From assembly GCA_013696665.1 (NCBI GenBank), contig JACCYC010000029.1:1-9290 (forward strand): DNA of 9,290 nucleotides. Reading direction: 5' to 3'. Under the pieces are notes generated by a model, which made no database searches, had not been told where the DNA came from, and saw only the letters and a list, made by a program, of their open reading frames with translations. Source of the stretch: Burkholderiaceae bacterium. GTDB taxonomy: Bacteria; Pseudomonadota; Gammaproteobacteria; Burkholderiales; Burkholderiaceae_F. This document shows positions 1-5,412 of this stretch, piece by piece. A program made the position numbers and the translations under genes. Every line of letters starts with the position of its first letter. Positions within the stretch are counted from its first letter, which is position 1.

Positions 1-393
1 CGTAGCGAGCTCGATAGCTACTCCGAAAACGGCAGTGCGCTGGCGGCGCTGACTTACGGCGGACTGACCGTCAACGACGATTCGCTGGTCGCTGGCTTCC
101 GGGGCAGCTACGACCTCCCGCTCGGAGCGCTAACGTTGACGCCGAGTCTGAGACTGGAACAGCGCCGCACCCATAGCCGCGCTGCAGATCAGTCAGTTGC
201 GTACGCCGATATGCCAACCGGCGTGTACACGCTTAAGCACGTATCGGACTCCAGCGATTTCACAACGGGCGGAATTGGATTCCTGCTGCGCATGGGGATG
301 AGCTTCACGGTTGATATTGAGTACACCTACACAACCGGGTCCGGTACGTTCCGCACCGAGACAGCACGGGCCCTGCTGCGCGCGACCTTCTAA
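1..393 (+). CDS. Outer-membrane autotransporter-type beta-barrel, C-terminal part (5' end outside window)
   Basis: The frame is open from the first base and gives 130 residues ending in TAA at 391-393. The protein shows the alternating polar/hydrophobic pattern of transmembrane beta strands, with turns rich in Gly, Ser, Asp and Asn, and it ends in ARALLRATF. A terminal Phe after alternating residues is the usual C-terminal signature of outer-membrane barrels recognised by the BAM complex. The spacing of strands and the final strand resemble the C-terminal end of the autotransporter beta-domain family (PF03797), whose barrel is about 260-300 residues, so roughly half the barrel is visible. The passenger domain, signal peptide and promoter are outside the window, so the function of the exported part cannot be told. 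The gene converges with the MFS transporter gene; the 84 bases between them hold no clear terminator hairpin. Another outer-membrane barrel family remains possible. Confidence 0.75.
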   Translation, partial: RSELDSYSENGSALAALTYGGLTVNDDSLVAGFRGSYDLPLGALTLTPSLRLEQRRTHSRAADQSVAYADMPTGVYTLKHVSDSSDFTTGGIGFLLRMGMSFTVDIEYTYTTGSGTFRTETARALLRATF

Positions 394-477
394 TTCTCGC
401 GTCCGAAGCAGCCGCGTGGTCAGCTTCGATCGTGCGCCAGCGCCGAGCCATCGCCGATAATCGATGATGCTGAACCA

Positions 478-1770
478 TCACTGGGGCGCATTCCCGAGTC
501 GTGGCTTTTGGTACGGTTGATCCGTTACGAGCGTCGTCATCAGCGCACCGAAAGCCGCAGCAGCAGCCAGCAGCAGCAAACCTTGCTGCCAAGCTAAATT
601 GATGTTGCCCGCCGCGCTGCCGCGATCGATCAGCCACCCCACCGCAGGCTGCAGCACACCGGCGCCGAAGAAGATCCCGACGTTTACGACCGACGTGGCA
701 ATGCCCGAGTGTTCAGGCCGGTTTACTTCTTTCGCGATCGTCCATGACAACGTGAAGCCCGGGATCAGTAAACCCATTAGCAGAAACCAGGCAATCGTTG
801 CCGGGACCGGCCAATCGACGTGCAGCATTAGCGGGAGCCACGAGGCCACGTAGAGCATGGCGAACACGCGCATCACTGCGCGCCGGCTGCCCAGGCGGTC
901 GGACAGCATGCCGATTGCGAGGGAACCGAAGGCCACTCCAATCAGCAACGCGCTCACATGCTGAGCTGCTGTTACGCGCGACATTCGATAGGTGTGCTCG
1001 AGCCACGGCACCGCCCACAGACCTGCGAACGCCAAGAAGCTTCCGCCAATTCCCACATTGACGAAGAAGCCGGGCCATGTGGCTCGGTTTCGAAGCACAC
1101 TTGCTAGCGCGTGCTTCCAGTGAACGCGCCCCCTTGGCGCAGCGGACGGGTTCACGGGCGCGAACCCGCGCGCCTGCGGCGTATCACGCACGACCAGCCA
1201 CGACACGATTCCTAAGAGGATGGATACGAATGACAGCGCTACAAACACTGTGCGCCATGATGTCTGCGTGACGACCCACGCCAGCGGCGCACCCGCGACC
1301 ACGGCCCCAAGATTGCCGGCGAACATTGTGGCGCCGGACAATGTTGCAAACCGATTTGCGGGAAACCAGTCAGCCGAGATTTTCAGGACCGCGATAAACG
1401 CGACCGATACACCGATGCCGACCAGCGTGCGCCCAGCCGCCGCTATCTCGAACGTGGGTGCCAGTGCGAACACCAAGGAGCCAATGCCGGCAACCACCGA
1501 TCCACATGAAATTATCTTGCGCGGACCAAGGGTGTCGGCCAGCACGCCGACCGGGACCTGCAGCAACGTGTAGACGTAAAAATAGGTAGCCGCCAGCGTT
1601 CCAAGCAGCGTCGCGTTAATCGCCAGGTCACGCGCGAGTTCAGATGCGATGGCTGCCGGCGCAATACGGTGAAAGAACGACAGCACAAAGCTGGCGAGGA
1701 CCGTGCCCAGAATCAGGCGACGAGTGGTGACAAACGACATTGAGAGTGAGGCGCTTGTTGAGGCGGTCAA
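478..1770 (-). CDS. MFS transporter (12 predicted membrane segments)
   Basis: This is a 430-residue inner-membrane protein of the major facilitator superfamily, a usual length for the family. It has two halves of about six hydrophobic segments each, joined by a polar loop at about residues 196-220. The loop 2-3 signature is clear in the first half at residues 75-85 (GVLADTLGPRK) and is repeated in the second half at 287-297 (GMLSDRLGSRR). The N-terminal pattern around residues 33-45 (an FHR motif followed by Pro) resembles organic-anion and sugar-phosphate permease branches, but the substrate cannot be assigned. The start chosen is TTG at 1770 because an AGGGA ribosome site lies 7 bases before it; the in-frame ATG at 1740 (residue 11) has no recognisable ribosome site. 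The gene starts 34 bases after the stop of the small membrane protein gene upstream on the same strand, so the two are probably co-transcribed. The Leu/Ala-rich last segment is encoded by a run of CAG-like triplets around 555-580. Confidence 0.9.
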   Translation of the reverse strand: MTASTSASLSMSFVTTRRLILGTVLASFVLSFFHRIAPAAIASELARDLAINATLLGTLAATYFYVYTLLQVPVGVLADTLGPRKIISCGSVVAGIGSLVFALAPTFEIAAAGRTLVGIGVSVAFIAVLKISADWFPANRFATLSGATMFAGNLGAVVAGAPLAWVVTQTSWRTVFVALSFVSILLGIVSWLVVRDTPQARGFAPVNPSAAPRGRVHWKHALASVLRNRATWPGFFVNVGIGGSFLAFAGLWAVPWLEHTYRMSRVTAAQHVSALLIGVAFGSLAIGMLSDRLGSRRAVMRVFAMLYVASWLPLMLHVDWPVPATIAWFLLMGLLIPGFTLSWTIAKEVNRPEHSGIATSVVNVGIFFGAGVLQPAVGWLIDRGSAAGNINLAWQQGLLLLAAAAAFGALMTTLVTDQPYQKPRLGNAPQ

Positions 1771-1804
1771 GGCTCAATCCCTGATGGTAGATGCACGGCG
1801 TGCG

Positions 1805-2281
1805 TTAAGCCGGGCAGGCGTCCGGTGTTCTCCAGGCAGACAGCGTGGATTGAGTTGACCGCGCCTCCGAGCGCCATGCAACCAGGGTCCAGAGAAAACT
1901 TCCGAAATCCTGCACGGCGAACAGCAATGCAAGCGGGCCAGGGACGATGCCGAGGTACCAGAGTACGGCCATGATGGGCGGAACAAGCGGCCGATCCAGC
2001 AGCGACGCAAAAACGAAGCCTTCGGCGTTAAGGCGGCCACTCACGATGTACAACATCCCAACTCCGCCGACGAGCAACGCGTCAAGTCTCAAATAATTGG
2101 CGCCCTGCGGTTCGAGCGCTGGCAGGTGAAGGAGTGCGGCCGAAAAATGCGGTGCCAGCATCAGCACGGCCGATTCCACCAGGATCAACCAGCCGAATGC
2201 TTCCACGCTTTTGGCCACGCCAGTTTGCACAGGGGGGTGCAAAAGCCGCCGAAACATTTCAGCAAAAGAAGGGTGCCCCAT
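1805..2281 (-). CDS. Small integral membrane protein of unknown function
   Basis: The 158-residue protein is strongly hydrophobic. Probable membrane segments lie at about residues 26-44, 64-82, 98-122 and 124-137. A short conserved-looking stretch, DRPLVPPIMAVLWYLGIVPG, precedes or enters the third segment. There is no cleavable signal peptide pattern; the first 25 residues are polar to mildly basic, so the N-terminus is probably cytoplasmic. I do not recognise the family and assign no function. The ATG at 2281 is used; neither it nor the next in-frame ATG at 2257 (residue 9) has a good ribosome-binding site. A 7-bp inverted repeat ends only three bases before the 2281 start and may matter for expression. 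The MFS gene follows 34 bases downstream, suggesting an operon in which this protein might assist or be regulated with the transporter; that link is inference from spacing only. Confidence 0.7.
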   Translation of the reverse strand: MGHPSFAEMFRRLLHPPVQTGVAKSVEAFGWLILVESAVLMLAPHFSAALLHLPALEPQGANYLRLDALLVGGVGMLYIVSGRLNAEGFVFASLLDRPLVPPIMAVLWYLGIVPGPLALLFAVQDFGSFLWTLVAWRSEARSTQSTLSAWRTPDACPA

Positions 2282-2284
2282 TGA

Positions 2285-2310
2285 GCAGGGACTTTAGCAA
2301 TATTCCCTGC
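2285..2310. repeat. Inverted repeat just upstream of the small membrane protein start
   Basis: GCAGGGA at 2285-2291 is perfectly repeated in inverted orientation as TCCCTGC at 2304-2310, with a 12-base AT-rich spacer. On the minus strand the repeat ends three bases before the ATG at 2281. It could be an operator that blocks transcription or a hairpin in the mRNA leader that affects ribosome loading. There is no T tract, so it is not a terminator. A chance occurrence is possible. Confidence 0.4.
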
Positions 2311-2378
2311 GCTGGGATTGGAAGCGATCACGTGCCGCTTCAGTTTGCGCCAAGCACCCTCTTTGTTAACTATCCCAC

Positions 2379-2528
2379 TTACGAGACGGACGGCGTATGC
2401 AGTTTGGATTGACCGGTTGACGCCCCGTGACCACCCGTGGGATTCGGCATCCGGGTGGCGATGTACTTGCGCATCAGTTGGCCGGTCTTTGCGTCGCGAC
2501 AGACAGCCCAGGTGGGCGTGGGTTGCAT
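2379..2528 (-). CDS. Possible small protein, 49 residues, unrecognised
   Basis: An ATG at 2528 (minus strand) opens a 49-codon frame ending in TAA at 2379-2381; an in-frame TGA lies nine bases (three codons) upstream of the ATG, so the frame cannot extend far. The protein begins MQPTPTWAVCRDAKTGQLMR and continues with Lys, Tyr and several Pro, Thr and Gly residues. The Arg-Asp-x-Lys-Thr-Gly stretch followed by a basic patch is reminiscent of small uncharacterised proteobacterial proteins with an RD-x-KTG core, but this is an impression rather than an identification. The ribosome site is weak (GAGA seven bases before the ATG). It lies on the same strand as the small membrane protein gene and ends 97 bases before that gene's start. 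It may equally be a chance frame or a decayed gene. Confidence 0.25.
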   Translation of the reverse strand: MQPTPTWAVCRDAKTGQLMRKYIATRMPNPTGGHGASTGQSKLHTPSVS

Positions 2529-2738
2529 TTGCAGGTCTCAGGCAGTTTGCAGGCCTTCATCATTTACCCACTCATGGATTCCGAAGCGGTGATAAATAAG
2601 GCCGCTCGAACGTAGTTTTTAAGGTGGAATACCAGAAGATGGGTGCTTTGGCGGTGTCGGGCGCGTCGCAAGCCCGCCATCAACGGGCATACGCCTTGCC
2701 GGTGGTAGCGCCCATTGCTAACACTGTAGGGAATCTCC

Positions 2739-3257
2739 ATGGCAAATACATCATCTTCAGCACGGGCCGAGTCGAAGACCGATGCGATCGAACTGCTGAT
2801 TCAGGACCATCGTAAAGTCGAAAAGCTTTTTAAGCAGTACGAAAAACTGGTCGAGGAGGAGGGTAGCTACAACGAGCGCGAAGCGTTGGCCGCGACGATA
2901 TGCACCGAGCTGACGGTCCATGCCCAGGTTGAGGAAGAAATTTTCTACCCGGCGGCGCGCGACATTCTCGACGAAGAAGACTTGGTCGACGAAGCCGTGG
3001 TCGAGCATGCAAGTGCCAAGGATTTAATCGCGCAGCTGGCCGACATGTCGCCCGATGACGATCTCTACGATGCAAAAGTCAAGGTGCTGGGTGAATTGAT
3101 CGAGCACCACGTCGAAGAAGAAGAGGAGCAAATGTTTCCCAAGTGCAAGAAGGCGCGGCTCGATACGGCTTCGCTCGGGACTCAGATGGTGGAGCGCAAG
3201 ATGGAACTCGCAGAAGAGCTGGGTATCGGCGCTGAAGCAACCGAGGAGCGCGAGTAG
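2739..3257 (+). CDS. Hemerythrin (HHE cation-binding) domain protein
   Basis: The product is a 172-residue soluble, very acidic, all-helical protein. Hemerythrin-like proteins bind a di-iron (or other metal) centre in a four-helix bundle and bind oxygen or take part in oxygen, NO or iron sensing or stress responses; which of these applies here cannot be said. The expected ligands are visible in order: His24 in the DHRKVE motif of helix 1, His61 and Glu65 in the HAQVEEEIFYP motif of helix 2, His90 in EHASAKDLI of helix 3, and His123/His124 with the Glu run in EHHVEEEEEQMFP of helix 4. A single HHE domain fills about residues 15-140, followed by a charged tail of about 30 residues. The start is supported by AGGGA seven bases before the ATG. 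The gene stands alone between a divergent gene and a strong terminator at 3336-3362, so it is probably monocistronic. Confidence 0.93.
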   Translation: MANTSSSARAESKTDAIELLIQDHRKVEKLFKQYEKLVEEEGSYNEREALAATICTELTVHAQVEEEIFYPAARDILDEEDLVDEAVVEHASAKDLIAQLADMSPDDDLYDAKVKVLGELIEHHVEEEEEQMFPKCKKARLDTASLGTQMVERKMELAEELGIGAEATEERE

Positions 3258-3335
3258 TCATTACCGTATTTTTTGCAGCCCCGACTCGGTTTAACTTTTA
3301 GAAAGACGATTTGTGAATCATCTGAGTAGTGTTGG

Positions 3336-3362
3336 CGCGAGGGCTTTGGCCCTCGCGTTTTT
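3336..3362 (+). terminator. Rho-independent terminator of the hemerythrin gene
   Basis: A perfect 9-bp GC-rich stem (3336-3344 with 3349-3357; CGCGAGGGC pairing with GCCCTCGCG) has a four-base TTTG loop and is followed by five T at 3358-3362. It lies 78 bases after the hemerythrin stop codon. The ATG of the esterase remnant begins on the very next base, at 3363. Confidence 0.9.
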
Positions 3363-3536
3363 ATGCGGTTCGCTGCCGATGCCGCACTCAAAAACGCCGG
3401 AGTCAGGACCGAGCGCAAAAACTTTGAGGGTGCGACTCATGAGTTCTTCGGTATGGGCGCCGTGGTCAAAGACGCGAAGGAAGCTCAGGCCTATGCCGGT
3501 CGACGGCTGAAGCAGGCGTTTGGCAAAGGCGGTTAA
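3363..3536 (+). pseudogene. C-terminal remnant of an alpha/beta hydrolase (esterase/lipase, hormone-sensitive-lipase-like)
   Basis: This frame is too short to stand out by length but reads like the end of a real protein: 57 codons, ATG 3363 to TAA 3534-3536. Residues from about 5 onward (ADAALKNAGVRTERKNFEG, then ATHEFFGMGAVVKDAKEA) match the typical last 50 residues of alpha/beta hydrolases of the acetyl-esterase type. They include His26 in the ATHEFF motif, the position of the catalytic His. The nucleophile Gly-x-Ser-x-Gly region, the oxyanion motif and the catalytic Asp are absent; family members are about 300 residues, so more than three quarters is missing. Upstream, the frame runs through the terminator hairpin to a TAG at 3327-3329 and shows no more similarity. 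With no ribosome site and a terminator ending one base before the ATG, it is unlikely to be expressed. It is best read as a 5'-deleted gene. I recognise the family from memory, not from a search. Confidence 0.75.
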
Positions 3537-3550
3537 TTTCTGATGGGCTT

Positions 3551-3587
3551 AAAACGGGGCTGGCTCTGCGCTAGCCCCCTTTTTTTT
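3551..3587. terminator. Bidirectional terminator between the esterase remnant and the PaiB-like gene
   Basis: A 9-bp stem (3556-3564 with 3570-3578, GGGGCTGGC pairing with GCTAGCCCC, one G-T wobble) encloses a five-base loop. On the plus strand it is followed by eight T at 3580-3587. On the minus strand it is followed by TTTT (complement of 3551-3554), so it can work both ways, though less strongly on the minus strand. The TAG stop of the minus-strand gene (3571-3573) lies inside the stem, and the plus-strand T run encodes the Lys-Lys near that protein's end. Confidence 0.85.
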
Positions 3588-4206
3588 GCACGAGGTGCGC
3601 CATCGCTTCCTGCATTTCACCCGGCTGCTGCCGCAAGCCCTCTGTAACGCCGTCACGATCTTGTTCCGGTCGGTTCTGGCTGACCTTCCATTTGCCGGCG
3701 AGCCGTGCAATTTGAATTTCGATGCCGACAATTGATCCAGTCAATGTCTCAATAAAGTCTGCTGGAGCGTCGCTGACTTTCCACGGTTCCGCGCGCGGCG
3801 CTTCGTGACGTTGCGTAAGCTGGTCCACGAATTGACGCAGCCATTTTCGATCTTCTATTACGCGTAACGGCCCGTGTGCATGCACGACGGCGTAGTTCCA
3901 GGTGGGAACCACTTTGCCGTGCTCGCGTTTGGTGGGATACCAGGCCGGCGAGATGTAGGTGTGCGGACCCTGAAACATCACAAGCGCCTCGACGTCCGGA
4001 GAAAAGTCGCGCCACACCGGATTAGCGCGAGCGACGTGCCCACGCAGCGTTCCAAGTGGAGCGGGACGTGGATCGATTTCAAATGGAATGTGGTTTGCCT
4101 CGAGCCCGTGCGGCGCAACGACGACCAGCGCACCGAATGGGTGCGCGCGTACGAGTTCATGCAAGACTTCGACGCGGGTTTCCGCAAAGTGGGAAGGCAC
4201 GTACAT
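3571..4206 (-). CDS. paiB: PaiB-family FMN-binding split-barrel protein
   Basis: The 211-residue protein matches the PaiB / FMN-binding negative regulator family (PF04299) along its whole length. It shows the MYVPSHF N-terminus, the HPFGALV strand at 22-28, ANHIPFEID at 37-45, GHVARANPVW at 56-65, and the central block at 75-106 containing FQGPHTYISPAWY and VPTWNYA. These are the conserved parts of the flavin-binding barrel. The B. subtilis member PaiB was described as a repressor of sporulation and protease genes; most homologues have unknown roles, so regulator versus flavin enzyme is open. The ATG overlaps the stop of the upstream ABC ATPase gene as TGATG, sharing one base, with GGGAG eight bases before it inside the ATPase gene. 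This implies translational coupling. The last codons pass through eight A and five G and end in the terminator stem. Confidence 0.93.
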   Translation of the reverse strand: MYVPSHFAETRVEVLHELVRAHPFGALVVVAPHGLEANHIPFEIDPRPAPLGTLRGHVARANPVWRDFSPDVEALVMFQGPHTYISPAWYPTKREHGKVVPTWNYAVVHAHGPLRVIEDRKWLRQFVDQLTQRHEAPRAEPWKVSDAPADFIETLTGSIVGIEIQIARLAGKWKVSQNRPEQDRDGVTEGLRQQPGEMQEAMAHLVQKKGG

Positions 4207-5324
4207 CAGGCGGCTCCCGGTCGTGCGTTTGAGGAAGGAAATGTGATCACGTGGTCGGCGTCGAGTCGAATGCCGATTTTTTCGCCGATCGCGTGGTCAT
4301 GGTGGCTTGGTACTAGAGCCAGCACTTCGCGGCCGCTGGCAAGCCGCAGCGTGTAGACGAAATCACCTCCGCGAAATACCTTGCGCACAACCTCGGCCTT
4401 CAACTCACTGGCATCGTCGTGCACGACATCATCCGGGCGCAGCAGAACGTCGACGTCCACGTTTGCAACATCACCGTTCAGCAGCAGTCCTCCCGCGGGG
4501 ATATAGCTGAGCGGCCATTTACCCTGCAGCTCGCCGAGCTCGATTTCCACATTCATCGACGTCAATACTTTCGCGGGCAGGAATACGCCTTCACCGATGA
4601 AGTCGGCAACGTAGCGCGTGGCCGGACGGTGATACAGCTCATAGGGGCGGTCCCATTGCTCGATCCGCCCGGAGTTCATGACACCGACACGGTCGGCCAT
4701 CGCGAACGCTTCCTGCTGATCGTGAGTCACAAGCATCGCAGTCGTGTCGCTCGCCTTGAGAATCTGCCGCACTTCCGCTCCGAGCCGCGCCCGCAGGTCG
4801 ACGTCGAGACTCGAAAAAGGCTCGTCCATCAGCAGCAGCGCGGGCCGAGGCGCGAGCGCGCGAGCCAGTGCCACGCGTTGCTGTTGCCCTCCCGAGAGCT
4901 CGTGTGGATACGAGCCCATCTTGCTTCCAAGACCCACGAGTTCGATCATCGCTTGGACGCGCGAGGCGCGCTCTGCAGGCCCGAGATGACGCAGCCCGAA
5001 AGCAATATTGTCTTCAACCTTTAGGTGCGGAAACAGCGAGTAGTCCTGGAAAACCAGGCCGATGCCCCGCCTTTCGGCGGCCGCGGTGAAGCGCGGGCCC
5101 GAAACCACCGCCCCTGCTATTTCGATCGTGCCGTCTTCAACTGGAATGAACCCTGCAATCGCCCGAAGCAACGTGGTCTTGCCGCAACCGGAGCTGCCGA
5201 CCACGCAACCGATCTCCCCGCGTTCCAGAGACAACCACACGCCATCGATGACTGGGGGCGAGGCGTTTCCTCGATAGGCAATTCGCAATCTTTCGATCAG
5301 CAGTAGCGGCCGTGGCGTCTCCAT
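4206..5324 (-). CDS. fbpC: ABC transporter ATP-binding protein, ferric-iron (FbpC) type
   Basis: This 372-residue cytoplasmic ATPase powers import across the inner membrane. All catalytic motifs are intact: Walker A GSSGCGKTT at 43-51, Q-loop Gln93 in VFQDYSLFPHL, signature LSGGQQQR at 143-150, Walker B LLLMDEP at 163-169, D-loop SSLD at 171-174 and the switch His201 in VTHDQQEA. After about residue 235 comes a C-terminal regulatory region of the TOBE type (about 245-360), as in FbpC, PotA and MalK relatives. The layout, the GFIPVEDGTI-like segment and the partner permease argue for the Fe3+ (FbpC) branch; putrescine, thiamine or phosphonate importers are less likely alternatives. The ATG at 5324 has only a weak ribosome site. 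The gene diverges from the permease gene across 88 bases rather than following it, and is coupled to the PaiB-like gene downstream. Confidence 0.9.
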   Translation of the reverse strand: METPRPLLLIERLRIAYRGNASPPVIDGVWLSLERGEIGCVVGSSGCGKTTLLRAIAGFIPVEDGTIEIAGAVVSGPRFTAAAERRGIGLVFQDYSLFPHLKVEDNIAFGLRHLGPAERASRVQAMIELVGLGSKMGSYPHELSGGQQQRVALARALAPRPALLLMDEPFSSLDVDLRARLGAEVRQILKASDTTAMLVTHDQQEAFAMADRVGVMNSGRIEQWDRPYELYHRPATRYVADFIGEGVFLPAKVLTSMNVEIELGELQGKWPLSYIPAGGLLLNGDVANVDVDVLLRPDDVVHDDASELKAEVVRKVFRGGDFVYTLRLASGREVLALVPSHHDHAIGEKIGIRLDADHVITFPSSNARPGAA

Positions 5325-5360
5325 CCGGTCAGTCTAAGTCAGGTGCAATAATTCCAGCAG

Positions 5361-5376
5361 CCAACATTGATGTTGG
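5361..5376. promoter_or_regulatory. Perfect palindrome centred in the divergent importer promoter region
   Basis: CCAACAT-TG-ATGTTGG is a perfect 7+7 inverted repeat with a two-base centre. It lies exactly in the middle of the intergenic region: 36 bases separate it from the ATPase start codon at 5324 and 36 bases from the permease start at 5413. This placement fits an operator controlling both divergent transcripts. It does not resemble the 19-base Fur consensus. No clear -35/-10 hexamers could be assigned around it. The regulator is unknown. Confidence 0.55.
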
Positions 5377-5412
5377 ATGATTTGCCACGTCGAGCCTTGC
5401 TACCGGAGCGAA

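Larger units (their letters stand above)
2282..2738. other. Divergent intergenic region, 457 bases
   Basis: This stretch lies between the start of the small membrane protein gene (minus strand) and the hemerythrin gene (plus strand), so it should contain both promoters. I find no convincing -35/-10 pair for either gene. It contains an inverted repeat at 2285-2310 and a possible 49-residue ORF on the minus strand at 2379-2528. The overlapping plus-strand reading frames have unlikely composition and no recognisable family, and I treat them as chance. An AT-richer patch at 2591-2625 is a possible site for a hemerythrin promoter, but no good hexamers are seen there. Confidence 0.6.

Noticed and set aside
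550..585. CAG/GCAGC-rich low-complexity run
   Set aside because: It is explained by a Leu/Ala-rich membrane helix at the end of the MFS transporter and is not a separate repeat element.
2318..2599. Plus-strand frames of 93 and 62 residues in the 2282-2738 region
   Set aside because: They have many Arg, Trp and His residues in a chance pattern, no ribosome site and no familiar motif.
2696..2724. A TTGCCG - 17 bases - TAACAC promoter-like pair before the hemerythrin gene
   Set aside because: Only half the positions match each consensus, and the resulting leader would be too short to carry the AGGGA ribosome site properly.
3313..3510. A 65-residue plus-strand frame overlapping the esterase remnant
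   Set aside because: It starts before the terminator and reads through the hairpin in a different frame from the hydrolase-like sequence; its composition is not protein-like.
4419..5024. A 201-residue plus-strand frame opposite the ABC ATPase gene
   Set aside because: The ATPase motifs on the other strand explain the openness; this frame has no ribosome site and no recognisable domain.
5340..5360. Possible Fur box near an AT-rich patch (GCAATAATTCC) in the importer promoter region
   Set aside because: Too few matches to the 19-base Fur consensus and no dyad symmetry.
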